A stretch of 64,000 nt of DNA from Plotosus lineatus (lineage: Eukaryota; Chordata; Actinopteri; Siluriformes; Plotosidae). The position numbers were made by a program, and so were the translations under genes. Location: positions 9,394,782 to 9,458,781 of the forward strand of contig CM045745.1 of NCBI GenBank assembly GCA_024760905.1. Reading direction: 5' to 3'. Positions 23,569-36,364 of the stretch are shown in pieces. The notes under the pieces were generated by a model that was not told the origin of the DNA, searched no databases, and worked only from the letters and a program-made list of their open reading frames with translations. How positions within the stretch are numbered: position 1 is the stretch's first letter; every line of letters begins with the position of its first letter.

Positions 23569-24254
23569 GTGGTACCTGACTTTACGAAATTAATCCGTTC
23601 CGTAACCTGCATTTTTTGTAAGTTGAACTGCATTTTATATATAAAATACATGATTTGTTCCAAGGCTCCCAATACTGCCCCATAAACCCTTTAAAAATTA
23701 TAAAAGTACACCAATTTTGTATGAAATATGTGTTAAAAGTAAAAGAAAATAATTTACCTTCTTTTAAATCTCTCGAACCACCCATGCGACACTTTAAAGT
23801 CCAGGGGTTGCTGGTCCAAAGAGCCCTCACCCCCACCCCCACCCTCCTTCACGAGGTCCTTAAATTTTCAAAAGCGGTTTCTTTTTCCGAAATAATTGCC
23901 TCCATCACTGTATCTCCGTTTTTAAGGCTTCCTTCTGCTTCAATATTGTCCCGATTGTAGAGGGGTTTCGGCCATACTCCTTTGCGATTTCAGTCAACCG
24001 AATTCCACTTTCATATTTTTTTTTATCATCTCCTGTTTTACTTTTATTGATAATGGAGCCCACTTCTTCCATTTAGTCTCACTGGGAATCACTTTCTTGG
24101 GGCTCATGATTCATTTTTTTGAAAATGTTTGAATGAAGATGGTGCTTTCGTAACGTGAACTTGTTTCATATCCAGAGACAAAAATTTTAGGAAAACGCGT
24201 TTCGTAACCTGCATTTTTCGTTTGGTGAGACTTTCATAAAGCCAGGTACCACTG
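23567..24254 (-). mobile_element. Tigger-like element with decayed helix-turn-helix transposase start
   Basis: The termini are cagtggtacctgactttacg and (right) cataaagccaggtaccactg; TA precedes the left end. Minus-strand coding remnants near 24107-23880 read MSPKKVIPSET, then WAPLSIKVKQEMIK, GIRLTEIAKEYGRNPSTIG and TILKQKEA, with small indels. This is a CENP-B/Tigger-type N-terminal DNA-binding domain. A better kept copy is at 46109-47025. Confidence 0.8.
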
Positions 24255-24283
24255 TTTATATATTTATTATATATATATATATA

Positions 24284-24554
24284 CAGTCGGCCCCTACCTA
24301 CGAAATTAATCCGTTCCAGAGCCTTTTTGTAACGCGGGGATTTCGTAAATAGGGGTCGCATCTTACATGTTAAATGCCTAATTTGTTCCAAGGCTCTGGT
24401 CTTTGGACTGGATAAACCCCATAAACCCTTTAAAAATGATAAAAGTACACCAATTTTGTATGAAATATGTGTTAAAAGTAAAAGAAAATTATTTATTAAA
24501 CAATTTAAACATTTTATTAACATATTTATTAATTAAACCATTATTAAACATTTT
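24284..24554 (+). mobile_element. Left part of a second Tigger-like family (CAGTCGGCCCC end)
   Basis: After TA, the terminus cagtcggcccctacctacga is followed by nearly the same 24410-24550 sequence as the interior of the element at 54443 and the one at 41931 (aaaccctttaaaaatgataa, then tgtatgaaatatgtgttaaa). It stops where the minus-strand LINE begins at about 24555, and no right end was found. Confidence 0.65.
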
Positions 24555-27450
24555 TTCTTCCTGGTTGGACATGCCCAAAACACCACACCAGGGAGGCATT
24601 TGAGAGGCATTCTGACCAGATGCCTGAACCACCTCAACTGGCCCCTCTCAATTCAAGGAGCTGCGGTTCTACTCCAATCTCTCCCTGGATGGTACAGCTT
24701 CTCACCTTATCTCTAAGGGAGAGCCCCAGCTCCCAGCAAAGGAAGCTCATTTCAGCCGATTGTATCCGTGATCTTGTTCTTTCGGTCACTAACCAAAGCT
24801 CGTGACCGTAGGTGAGGGTTGGAACATAGACCGACTGGTAAATTGAGAGCCTTGCCTTGCAGCTCAGCTCCCTCTTCACCATGACTGATCGGTACAGGCT
24901 CCGCTTTACAGCAGAGGCTGCAGCTATCCGTCTGTCAGTCTCCCACTCCATCCTTCCCTCACTCGTGAACAAGACCCCAAGATACTTGAACTTCTCCACT
25001 TGGGGCAGGACTTCATTCCCAAGCCGAAGGATGCATTCCACCCTTGTCCAACTGAGAATTATGGCCTTGGACTTGGAGGTGCTGATTTTCATCCCGGCCG
25101 CTTCGCACTCAACTGCGAATCGCTTCAATGAGAGCTATAGGTCCCGGTTTGATGAAGCCAAAAGGGCAACGTCATCCACAAAAAACAGAGATGAGTTCCG
25201 ATGTCCACCAAACCAGAACCCCGCAATGCCTTGGCTGCGCCTAGAAATTCTGTCTATAAAAATTATGAACAGAATTGGTGACAAAGCACAGCCTTGGCGG
25301 ACTCCAACCCTCACCGGAAACAAATTCGATCTGTTGTTACCAATACGGATCAAACTCTGGCTCCGGTGATACAGCGATCGAATGGCCCATAGCAACGGGT
25401 CCAGAACGCCGTACTCCCAAAGCACGTCCCACAATATAGTCCGAGGGACACGGTCGAAAACCTTCTTGAAATCCACAAAACACATGTGGACAGATTGGGC
25501 AAACTCCCACGCCCCCTCCAAGATCCTGTGCAGCCTATAGAGTTGGTCAAGAGTGCTACGGCCAGGATGAAAACCACACTGTTCCGCCTGATTCTGAGGT
25601 TCAACAATCGGTCGGATCCTCCACTCCAGTACCCCTGCATAGACTCCCGGGTAGGCTGAGGAGTGCGATTACCTGATAATTGGAAAACACCCTCCGGTCC
25701 CCCTTATTAAAAAGGGGGACTACCACCCCAGTTTGACAATCCAAAGGTACGGCCCCCAATGACCACGTGATGTTGCAGAGACGTGCCCACCAAGCAGTCC
25801 TACAGCACCCAGAGCCCTGAGATATTCATGGCGGATTTCATCCACCTCCAGGGCCCAACCACCGAGGAGCTTTTTGAGAACCTCAGTGACCTCCACTCCA
25901 GTGATGGGGAGACCCCCACCCAAACCCCCAGGGTCTTCCTCCTCCCAGAGGGTGTGCTGGTGGGATTGAGGAGGTCCTTAAAGTATTCTTCCACCTCACG
26001 ACATCTCCAGTCGAGGTGAGCAGCTCCTCACCTCCACTGTAAACAGTGTTTGTGGAGAACTGCTTCCCCCTCCTGAGGCGCCGGGTGGTGGTCCAGAACC
26101 TTTTTGAGGCAAAGTGATAATCACTCTCCAGGCCCTCACCGAACTCCTTCCACGCCTGAGATTTTGCATCTGCGACAGCTTCAACTGCAGAATGCTTGGC
26201 CTGTCTGTAACTGTTTGCTGCCTTGGGAGTCCCACAGGCCAATAAGACCTGATGGGCCTCCTTTTTCACCACCGGGTTCGAGGGTTACTGCCACGACAAA
26301 CACCGATGACCTTCCGGCCACAGCTATGGATTGCCGCCTCAGCAATGGAGGCACGAAACATGGCCCATTCGAATTACGTCACCCATCTCCTGGTTGTAGC
26401 TCTGCCGGAGGTGGGAATTAAAGGCATCTTTGACAGGACTCTGCCAAACGTTCCCAGCAGACCATAATTAGACGCTTGGGCCTGCCAGGTCTGGAAGCTG
26501 GCCTCCCATACAACAAAGCCAGGTGGTGATCAGTTGACAGCTCAGCACCCCTCTTCACCCGAGTGTCTAGAACATGCGGCCGCAAGTCCAATGACACAAC
26601 TACAAAGTCAATTATCAAGCTGTGACATAGGGTGTCCTGGTGCCAAGTGCACTTATGGACACCCTTATGTTCAAACATGGTGTTCGTGATAGACACACTG
26701 TGACAAGCACAAAAGTCCAACAGCAAAACACCATTCGGGTTCAGACTGGAGAGGCCGTACCTACCGATCACACCCTTGCAGGTCACGCTATCATTGCCCA
26801 CATGGGCAGTGAAGTCTCCCAAGACAACGAATGAGTCTCCCGAGGGAGCGTTCTCCAATATACCCCCTAAAAAAAACTCCAAGAACGGTGGTTACTCTGA
26901 CCTGTCAATTGGTACATAAGCACAAACAGTCAGGGCCCATCCTCCCACCTGCAGGTGGAGAGAAGCTACCCTTTCGTCAACCATGGAGAACCCCAACATT
27001 TGGGCACCGAGACAGGGGCAACAAGGATGCCCACACCGGCTCGCCACCTCTCCCCATGAGCAACCCCAGAATAGAATAAGGTTCGGCCTCTCTCGAGATG
27101 GGTGGTTCCAGAGCCCAAGCTATGCGTTGAAGTGAGCCCGACTATATCTAGTCAGTATCTCTCAACTTCACACACCAGCTCAGGTTTCTTCCCCGCCAGA
27201 GAGGTGACATTCCATGTCCCAAGAATCAGAGTCAGTAAATCAAGGATCGGTCTGACAGAACGTATGCCTTCAGCTACCACCCAACTCACATCGCACCTGA
27301 CCCCTATAGCCCCTCCCACAGGTGGTGGGTCCATGGGAGGGCGAACCCATGTCTCCTTTTCGGGCTGGGTCTGGTTGGGTCCATGGGCAGAAGCCCAACC
27401 ACCAGGCGCTCGCCTTCGAGCCCCTCACCCAGATCACAATTACACATCCC
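24555..27450 (-). mobile_element. Near full-length but decayed LINE with endonuclease and RT
   Basis: In minus-strand order: endonuclease start LILGTWNVTSLAGKKPELV (about 27250-27190); endonuclease core [16 protein letters not shown] and [12 protein letters not shown] (26830-26500); RT MCFVDFKKVFDRVPRTILWD (25490-25430); VGVRQGCALSPILFIIFIDR (25310-25250); the catalytic site reads FFVDDVALL (25180-25150) where F-A-D-D is usual; then KFKYLGVLFTSEGRMEWETD and YVPTLTYGHELW (25030-24790). The pieces are in different frames with stops, so it is inactive. It is a common fish LINE type; I do not assign the clade. Confidence 0.88.
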
Positions 27451-28424
27451 ACATTATTTATATTTGTTATAATAATGTATAATTCGTTTCCTAATTATAC
27501 TACATTGATTGTTTAACTAGAATTTCACTTCTGTTATCAGCTTGAAATTTGTTTTGGACCTTTGCAAATTGTACTACCTCAGTGTCTTGGTTTTTTTTAT
27601 ATATTTATTTCTGTGCAATTATGCCATTCAGCAGACACTCTTATCCAGAATAACTTGTACTCCTCATTTTTATACTGAACAATTGCGCGACAGTGGCAGC
27701 TTGGCTGTACTGTGGCATAAACTCCCAACCTTGGGAACAGAGTGCCAGCGAATTAACCACTGAACCAACTGCCATTTATATATTTCTATTGCTTTAGTAT
27801 GGATGTTATGCATACATGTTTTTTTTTTTTTTGCCTCTTAGCTTGCACCTTATATATAAATATTGCTGCTATGACAACACAATTTGTCACATTGGATTAA
27901 TAGAGCCATCAGTCTCTCTATTTAACACATTTCAACCTATAAAATTAACCTCTGAGCTGGGATGATGTGCTGCCAAACCAAACCATGCAGGCAAATGATG
28001 GATAATGAGGTTTCGGCAGAAAGTTTCACTTTAAAAAGTGACTGATAAACTCCTGAAGAAAACAACTGGAGCCTGTACAGATTGCAAAGCTGAATGTAAT
28101 TACCAGGAAAAGTAGTTCATTTCTAACCAAAGAGAAACACACCCTACTGAAACTCTGCACAGGAGGCTCGCACTTGTTGCCTTGAGACCTTTCATATGAT
28201 GACTGTCAACCTTTAAGAAATTTAACTGCTATTCAAACAAGGAACACATTTTTAAAGAAATTCATATTAGTTTTTATATAAATTGCCTTCTAAGCTGATG
28301 CCTGATATTTAAATGACCTTGCTGGCTTTGAAATTCAAGTGACATTTTAACATTTGTTATTTCTGTTCGTGTGTACAAGAAAAATGCCTGCTAAGCTGAT
28401 GTTCGATTTTAGTGGCCTTTATAA

Positions 28425-28505
<81 letters not shown>

Positions 28506-29334
28506 AGAACATCAAAGAAAATAATTTATATTCAAAGCTTAAAATATGCTATTGAACAAAATCATATGAATTTAAATTTACTTCCTTTATGATTATACAT
28601 TAATTCTATAGATGTGCATTTAAATATTCATCATGATAAGCTTTTCTCCTTAGAATATCAAACTGTGCTATTATTTAGTTTCTTTATAATCGAGCTCAAG
28701 ATAACATTGTGCAATTTGAAGTTGAAATTTGTCTTTAATAATACATTCTGTATGTCAGCCACCTTTTGTTCCATTTTTTATACTTTAAAGTTTTCTTTAA
28801 AACCTATTTTATAAACATAAATGTCAAAACACCCTTTTTTAATACCATTAAATTTACAAATAAAATAAACTGACAAAAACAAAGAGTCCCACGTCTGACT
28901 CATTTACATTTTAAGGCTCATTCATTATACATATCTAGGTGTCACACATACACACGTGTATTGGTTCCAATTATGTATTTGAGAACACACACACACCCAT
29001 AGGACACTTGTTTGTCTTGCTCTCGCTGTCCCTCAGGGACCTACAAAGGTACCAACAATTAGTCACATGCTCTGTGTAAACCGCGAATCAAAGACATCTG
29101 GAGATAAATTATCTTCAAAGAGAAACTGTCCACCAAATTTTCTTTCCCTAATGACAAATATTACGAAATAGTTATTTCTTGGTAAGAGCACACCTCAGAA
29201 GCGTAAGTACATTTCCAGCATGTGAAAAATCTAATATAATATAATATGCACAATGTTGGGGGCAAATCCCATTACTGATTTTCTGATTTTGATATACTGT
29301 ATTAATCCCACAAAGGTAATTTTGCCTTTGAATT
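27451..29334. other. AT-rich unassigned stretch with one SINE-like segment and a long (TA)n
   Basis: 27620-27775 resembles the antisense of a fish SINE (cattcagcagacactcttat, then cataaactcccaaccttggg, then aaccactgaaccaactgcc). 28425-28502 is a (TA)n run. Elsewhere nothing was recognised. Confidence 0.5.
28425..28502. repeat. (AT)n microsatellite
   Basis: About 38 uninterrupted AT units. Confidence 0.98.
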
Positions 29335-29560
29335 TAACCCATCTACAGTGAGCTCACACACGCTGAATGGTGGGCTACCTGGAGAACAACTGGGTGGTCA
29401 GGTGCCTTGCTCAAGGGCACTTCACGCATGAATGTAGAGGAAAGGAAATTGCAACTCACTTCTCACTGCCACACATTTTTCCTCCTGGTTTAGGAATTGA
29501 ACCAGCAACCTTTCAGTCCCAAAGCTGCTTCTCTAACCATTAGGCTATGGCTGCCCCCAA
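29335..29560 (-). mobile_element. SINE-like fragment
   Basis: On the minus strand, a tRNA-like ggcagccatagcctaatggt head with A-box spacing precedes aggttgctggttcaattcct (B-box-like), then gtgcccttgagcaaggcacc and gttctccaggtagcccacca. These phrases recur in fish SINEs. The tail was not delimited. Confidence 0.6.
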
Positions 29561-29830
29561 CTTTGATGTTTGTTTGTCAGAAATATCATGGTACATAAGG
29601 TCTACTGGTGTGCTCCAGATAACTCAAAAGGCAGAGATTTTCTGAACTTCTACAGGAAAGAGGACAATAAAACAGCAGTCAAGCGCAAAGTTCCCAGTTG
29701 TAAACTTGGGCCAACTTACAGTTAAAGAAAAAAACCCTGTATGACATCACAACAAGGTAGCACACGTGAAAGCACGTAGTATAAATTGTAAATCATGAAC
29801 CAATCAGAAAGGTGCAGTATAGTTTATCAG

Positions 29831-30966
29831 TTCATTTTCTGTAACCGCTTAATTCTAATTAGGGTTGTGGGGAGGTTTGCGCCCATCCCAGCCAACTCCG
29901 GGCCGAGGGTAGAGTACACCCTGGACAGTAGGGTGGAGTGAAACATAGTTTTGCACAATCAGTTCAGAATAGTGTAGAAAAGACAAAACAATACCAGTTG
30001 CAAACATATGCAAAATATTAAAAATCTCTAACAAATTTCTAAGTTCCCCCAACTCACTCGAAATAAGGTATGTCGAGTCGATTTTGAGAGCACGCGAGCA
30101 CCGACAAAGGTAATAACACTAAATAATTAGAACATTCACAGTTCACAGATTTGGTATGACTGGAAAGGTCAGGACTCGGTAGTTTAGTACAGGAAACTAT
30201 CGCCAGGTGTACACAGCATATGGCACAGCATATGGCACATTCAACAGATACCCATGCCACACACAGGCTGTGGAGGGGCATCAAGGTGGTGACTGAGGCA
30301 TCACAGTCTGTATGTGGCAACAATCGACGAGACGGCTTCATCCGTACAAGACTGGAGTCGAGAGCAAAAATGCCAGTTTTCGAGACAAAACGAGATTTCA
30401 ATATGTGACGGTCATATCGACTCATCTGAATATGTGTGGGTTTTTTTTGAGACAATACATGTTAACACTGTACCAAACTGCCAAAAATATAGGTTTTTGA
30501 TAATATTGAAGTAAATAGGATCACTATACCAGAATGAAACATTTTCAGTAAAAATGCCCAAATATGGTCATTTTCATCGCTCTTGGGGGAGCCTAAGATA
30601 TCAACTTATCAAGATGAAATTTTACAATCTTTTAGAGGACACCTCTCCACATATTTTTATTGCTATTCCAAGTAAAAATCATCAAAAATTTAATTTTTCA
30701 TAATTTTCACTCCACCCTACTGGACATCTCGCCAGGCCATCGCAGGGCAAAAACAAACCGACGGCTTTGCAGCTACTCTTGTCGAAAGTCAGCAATGGTT
30801 CTGTTACATGCCTGTCACCATAGACAGTGAGAGACATGGCCGGTCTTTGATAACCCAGTTAGCTGCACTGGGGGAACAGTGACAACCTTGTGGAGAGTGG
30901 GACTCGAACCCCCAACCTTTGGATCAGCGATCCAGCGCCCTATGCATCTAGACCACCACTGCCCCC
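29831..30966 (-). mobile_element. tRNA-headed SINE, tail type 1, split by a DNA transposon
   Basis: Tail and late body at 29831-29928 (ttctgtaaccgcttaattct, then agagtacaccctggacag) continue at 30720-30966 with ctcgccaggccatcgcaggg, the shared body, the B-box-like gggactcgaacccccaacc and the A-box-like ctagaccaccactgc. The interruption is the element at 29929-30719. Confidence 0.88.
29929..30719. mobile_element. hAT-like element inserted in a SINE
   Basis: The 15 bp termini TAGGGTGGAGTGAAA are perfectly inverted at the ends (right end ttttcactccaccctac). An 8 bp target duplication is visible as ctggacag (29921-29928) and ctggacat (30720-30727), one mismatch. The uninterrupted SINE copies show a single ctggacag at this site. 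Termini beginning TAGGG and 8 bp duplications fit hAT. The minus-strand 133-codon frame inside has no transposase motif and is probably chance. Confidence 0.85.
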
Positions 30967-32267
30967 AGTATACTTTATTATATGGTAAAATCCGTACATG
31001 GTGTCAACAATTTTTGCTAATCTTATTAGGTTCCAGATCGTGGTAAGTAATTTCGGAATGTTTATTATGAGGCTAATGAATGGAAATGAAGATACGTTTC
31101 TACATATAAACATGCTTTAAAAAGGTCTGCTACCTCCTGTGCAGGTCAGAAACTGAACATTTTAATTGGGAAATTCTGATCTTGGACATTAACTTGAATG
31201 CAGCGTAATTCTTGTATTGTGCAGCAACTCAAATCAGAATACAAAAAAAAAAACTACTACAGTGCTAGTCAGCAACAATCCCAGTCACAGCATGCTGCAA
31301 CATTAATGCAATCAGTACCCATTTAATTAAGGGACTTAGAATGCATGCCAACATTTCTTTGACACAAAGGAGGACAAATTAGGACGGCTAAGAGTCTACC
31401 CCAAACGCCACTATGCACTTGCACTATGTAGGTCTGGGCCACAGAAATATTCCTTCTCAAATTACACTGCAACCAAAACTCAACCTCGACAAAATGAGAC
31501 ATGACTTTCCTGACCAGACAACTCATGACCCTGATCCTGAGGTCATCGCACCCCAAACCCGTGCTGCTGCACAAATATTATGGGTTGCAATTAATTGCAT
31601 GACTGGGTCAGGTTCAATTATAAGCTGCTAAATGGGCCCATTCACTACACTGTGTTTATTTTCTCTGTTAAAGGCACTAGTGTGTATCAGAGTTGAGCCA
31701 TGAAGTTGAATTATATAATTTGTTGCCTTTTCTTATATTTATCTTTACTACTTACGAGAAGAACTTATAAACCTGCATACCAGCACCTCTTAATTTTGAA
31801 AAAGTTACATGAGAAAGTACAACTACTGATGTGTGAGATAGTCCAAACTATTAAGTATTTTATATATATATAATAAAAAACACCTACACACCGATAAACA
31901 AAAGAATAAACACTGTCTACCAAGAGTAATATTATATCCGTTTTATCATAGTAAATATAAACACACTGAAGAGATGCCTTATAAACTGAACGTTTAAAGA
32001 ATGTATCCATAATGCATACTGACTTGAGCAGGACTAAAGATCAACACTGAAAATGATCAGATTATGATTATTGCTGCAGAACTGCTGCTTAAGTTGAAAA
32101 GGTCAGTTTACAGTTGGAAGTGAGAGTCTGAACAAGCAAACTGTGCAATACACTCACTGACCTGGAACAGGAAATTGGCAAGCAACTACACCGAGTGCCA
32201 GAGTGGAGGATGCGTTGCTTTTTTTTCCTTAATGGAAAGAGCCAAATGAGCCCCTGCCTTCTCTTAT

Positions 32268-32329
<62 letters not shown>

Positions 32330-32682
32330 CCAATCACAACATAATGCCAGTTAGGAATCATTTGGCCTTTATTCTAAACTGGTTATAATGGGGCGAAGGC
32401 AGAAAATTCTGAGACAAAACTGCTGGGGTGGGGGGTGGGGGGGGTCATTCAGATCTTTGCACAACTAAACTGTTAAAGTACACTATTAGATTCTATCAGT
32501 ATTTCTGTCTTCAGTAAAGAGTGGTTAATATACACAGAACCCCAACACTGCTTCAGATTACACTGCTCACTAAATGGCCAGGCTTAGTAACAATACAGTC
32601 TATGGGAAGTGAAATCGACTCTCCATTTAGAGTCTGATTACCATCTTATGGCTGAAGCAGACTCCACACTGAGATATATATG

Positions 32683-32731
<49 letters not shown>

Positions 32732-33001
32732 GTAAACAATACTTTGGTACCATGGACCACCTGCATTCAAGTCAGCTCGAGCTGAAATCTATTACATGCA
32801 TATAATTAATCCCTTTTTATACACAGATCACAGCATTCTGTGAAAAACAAACTGATTGCAGAACATATCAACCCATCAACTTGTCAACAGCCTTTTTTTA
32901 CACAAAGATCCCACAATATTGCCATTAAAAAAAACCCTCATCATGCAAGTTTGCTTACACTGAAACCAAACAAAACCATGCTGAGGACTGTTTTCACATT
33001 T
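30967..33001. other. Unassigned stretch, largely free of recognised repeats
   Basis: Contains (CT)n-(CA)n compound microsatellites at 32268-32324 and 32684-32730 and a G-run at 32428-32445. 31400-31660 is mixed-composition sequence without a convincing frame. No exon recognised. Confidence 0.5.
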
Positions 33002-33009
33002 ATCTAGAG

Positions 33010-33220
33010 CAGGGGTTCCCAACCAGGGGTGCGAGACATCATTCCAGGGGGTGCGAGAAGCAGGGCTGTAACTTTTGAAATAAATATCTTTTTTTGATAA
33101 AATTTTACATGATTCCACATCCTTTATCCTTAAGCAAAGTATAAAATGTAGGGGGTGCAAGGACAGAGCAAAATATTTTTAGGGCTGCAGGAGTTAAAAA
33201 AAAAAGGTTGGGAACCACTG
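33010..33220. mobile_element. Short hAT MITE
   Basis: A 211 bp element with termini CAGGGGTTCCCAACC and (inverted) CAGTGGTTCCCAACC, 14 of 15 identical. The flanking 8-mers atctagag and acctacag agree at 6 of 8 positions, consistent with an aged hAT duplication. The interior contains the repeated phrase gggggtgcgag / gggggtgcaag and no frame. Confidence 0.85.
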
Positions 33221-34137
33221 ACCTACAGCATACAATAGTCACATACATACAGTAGGCCCTTGACTATTCGCAGTTTTGCACTCACGCCCCCACATATTCG
33301 CGGATTGCTGAGTAACTGTCACGTGATTCAAATTCAGCCAATGGCTGTTCTCCCTCCTGCTGATTGGTTGAGATGGTATACGCCCATTTTTTCTCATTCA
33401 CGCACAAGTTGTCAGTGTGCATTTTGTTTAGTGTACGTCTTCTCTGGCTAAGCGTCAGAAAAAAGGTAATGACATTGGATGTCTCTTCTGATCCAGAATC
33501 ATCTGAACTGTTGTAAAGCACTGTAGCATTAAAGTCTTTTCAATTATTATTCCAGTACAGTAGTACCTAAGTTAATGTTTAGAATGTTTGTGTGTGAGAT
33601 TTATTGTACTGTGCTGTAGCATGTTTATCCTTTTGTTCTGTTTATCCAATTTATTACACTTCATGTTCTTTTATGTTCTTTTGTTATGGTCTGTGTTTTT
33701 GGGGGACTTTGATTTTGGCAGCTGTGTTCTCTAACTCTGTTTTCTCCCTGCTCTGGCTGAGGGACGTGGCTGAGCTGCTCGGGCTGAATGCAGTTCACAC
33801 CTGAATTCACTCCTCTCATTTACTCCCTATAAACACAAACCGCATGCTCACCTCTGCGCCAGTGGATTATCTCACATCACGTCCCTGCTTCACTGTATTC
33901 TCTCTGGCTCCTAGTTCCAGTGTTTAATGTTGTTTGTGTTTATCTTCATCATCAGTACTGTATTTAAAGTGTGTGCACTCTGCTTAAGTGCTTCCCATTT
34001 GAATAATAAATCCACTCTCTGCCATCTCACAGTGCCTCTTGCATTCTAGGTCCAGCTGAAATTTCATTACATCACACTTTTATGTTCTTAATTATATATG
34101 TAGTAATTAAGCAAAAACTTTTTCATTTTGTACTGTG

Positions 34138-34138
<1 letters not shown>

Positions 34139-34225
<87 letters not shown>
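34139..34225. repeat. (TA)n-(CA)n microsatellite next to the Tc1 element
   Basis: TA units to 34180, then CA units to 34220, immediately before the Tc1 terminal repeat at 34226. The TA target of the transposon may have come from this run. Confidence 0.95.
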
Positions 34226-34226
<1 letters not shown>

Positions 34227-35781
34227 TAGTCCTTCTCAAAAAATTAGCATATTGTGATAAAGTTCATTATTTTCTGTAATGTACTGATAAAAATTAAACT
34301 TTCATATATTTTAGATTCGTTGCACACCAACCGAAATATTTCAGGTCTTTTATTGTATTAATTCTGATGATTTTGGCATACAGCTCATGAAAACCCAAAA
34401 TTCCTATCTCAAAAAATTAGCATATCATGTTCAGGTAGTCTAAACGAGCTATTAACCTAATCATCTGAATCAACCAATTAACTCTAAACACCTGCAAAAG
34501 ATTCCTGAGGCTTTTAAAAACTCCCAGCCTGGTTCATTACTCAAAACCACAATCATGGGTAAGACTGCCGACCTGACTGCCGTCCAGAAGGCCATCATTG
34601 ACACCCTCAAGCAAGAGGGTAAGACACAGAAAGAAATCTCTGAGCGAATAGGCTGTTCCCAGAGTGCTGTATCAAGCCACCTCAGTGGGACGTCTGTGGG
34701 AAGGAAAAAGTGAAAGAAGGGCCGATTCCTGACCTTTGGGGGACCTGTGGACACAGTGGACTGAGTCTGGAGTAAAAACATCCAGAGCCACCGTGCACAG
34801 GCGTGTGCAGGAAATGGGCTACAGGTGCCGCATTCCCCAGGTCAAGCCACTTTTGAAGCAGAAACAGCGGCAGAAGCGGCTGACCTGGGCTACAGAGAAG
34901 CAGCACTGGACTGTTGCTCAGTGGTCCAAAGTACTTTTTTCGGATGAAAGCACATTTTGCATGTCATTCAGAAATCAAGGTGCCAGAGTCTGGAGGAAGA
35001 CTGGGGACAAGGAAATGCCAAAATGCCTGAAGTCCAGTGTCAAGTACCCACAGTCAGTGATGGTTTGGGGTGCCATGTCAGCTGCTGGTGTTGGTCCACT
35101 GTGTTTTATCAAGGGCAGGGTCAATGCAGATAGCTATCAGGAGATTTTGGAGCACTTCATGCTTCCATCTGTTGAAAAGCTTTATGGAGATGAAGATTTC
35201 ATTTTTCAGCACGACCTGGCACCTGCTCACAGTGCCAAAACCACTGCTAAATGGTTTACTGACCATGGTATTACTGTGCTCAATTGGCCTGCCAACTCTC
35301 CTGACCTGAAGCCCATAGAGAATCTGTGGGATATTGTGAAGAGAAAGTTGAGAGACACCAGACCCAACACTGTGGATGAGCTTAAGGCCGCTATCGAAGC
35401 ATCCTGGGCCTCCATAACACCTCAGCAGTGCCACAGGCTGATTGCCTCCATGCCACGCCGCATTGAAGCAGTCATTTCTGTAAAAGGATTCCCGGCCAAG
35501 TATTGAGTGCATAACTGAACATAATTATCTGAAGGTTGACTTTTTTGTATTAAAAACACTTTTTTTTATTGGTCAGATGAAATATGCTAATTTTTTGAGA
35601 TAGGAATTTTGGGTTTTCATGAGCTGTATGCCAAAATCATCAGAATTAAAACAATAAAAGACTTGAAATATTTCAGTTGGGGTGCAATGAATCTAAAATA
35701 TATGAAAGTTTAATTTTTATCAGTACATTACAGAAAATAATGAACTTTATCACAATATGCTAATTTTTTGAGAGGGACCAG
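34226..35781 (+). mobile_element. Tc1-like transposon with long inverted repeats
   Basis: Inverted repeats of about 205-210 bp (34226-34430 and 35575-35781), flanked by TA. The motif ctcaaaaaattagcatat occurs twice in each repeat, outer and inner, the IR/DR layout where transposase binds two direct repeats per end. The transposase lies between. At 1556 bp the size is normal for the family. Confidence 0.95.
34554..35506 (+). pseudogene. Tc1-like transposase, broken near the N-terminus
   Basis: The original start is at 34556 (MGKTADLTAVQKAIIDTLKQ, then GKTQKEISERIGCSQSAVSS), a paired-like helix-turn-helix. This frame stops near 34712 (GRKK stop). A second frame, open to the stop at 35504-35506, carries the rest: ESGVKTSRATVHRRVQEMGY, KVLFSDESTF with the first catalytic Asp, FQHDLAPAHSAKTT with the second Asp, and NSPDLKPIENLWDIVKRKL with the Glu. 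The spacing between second Asp and Glu is 34 residues (DD34E). A segment of the linker region is missing between the two frames. The catalytic domain looks intact; the protein as a whole is not. Confidence 0.92.
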
Positions 35782-36364
35782 TATATATATTATAAAAATC
35801 AATAAATATCACGGTACAAAATGAAAAAGTTTTTACTTATTTACTATATTTTACTACGTTAATACTGTATTAATGAGTAAGACTGTCTATAGAATGTGTT
35901 TTAGAAGCATATTTTAGGCATGTAATATGATATATAGGGTTTTACTTCCGGGTACAGAATTTGCGGATGATCTTGATTCGTGGGAGGGGCCGGAACTGAA
36001 CCCCCGTGAATAATGGATGCCTGCTGTAGTTGTATAGTTCTAGAGCAAGAAGTGTGACAAATAACACACTTTTAATAATAAAAGTACCCTGGTGTCTAGT
36101 CTACAAATAACTATTACTACATGTTGGAAATGAGTAATCCGTGCATAAAAGAAAAACAATTATGGTCAGTGAACTGAGTGTTGAGGTGCTTATGCGAGGT
36201 GTACACTCGAAATGCAAGTAAAGTATCTTTTTTAAAAAAAAAAAAATCTGTATCGGTGTATTTGATGTGGTAATTGACGATGTTAATTTGCAAAATGATT
36301 CTTATGCTCATTAAATCTGGCTAACGTCTCATTAACAGATTATTTAGTCTGTGACTAAATCACT

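Larger units (their letters stand above)
33250..36026. mobile_element. TA-flanked Tigger-like element containing a Tc1 insertion
   Basis: The left end cagtaggcccttgactattc and right end (inverted) CAGCAGGCATCCATTATTCA share the outer bases, and TA flanks both. Inner sequence attcgcggattgctgag pairs loosely with gaatttgcggatgatcttga on the right. The Tc1 transposon 34226-35781 lies inside. An LTR-like stretch at about 33670-34075 (ccctataaacacaaaccgc, then aataataaatccactctct) may be a further insertion, tentatively. Confidence 0.6.

Noticed and set aside
30054..30455. 133-codon minus-strand frame
   Set aside because: It lies inside a hAT-like element with perfect ends, has no transposase motif and shows a low-complexity Cys repeat (CAICCAICC); most likely chance.
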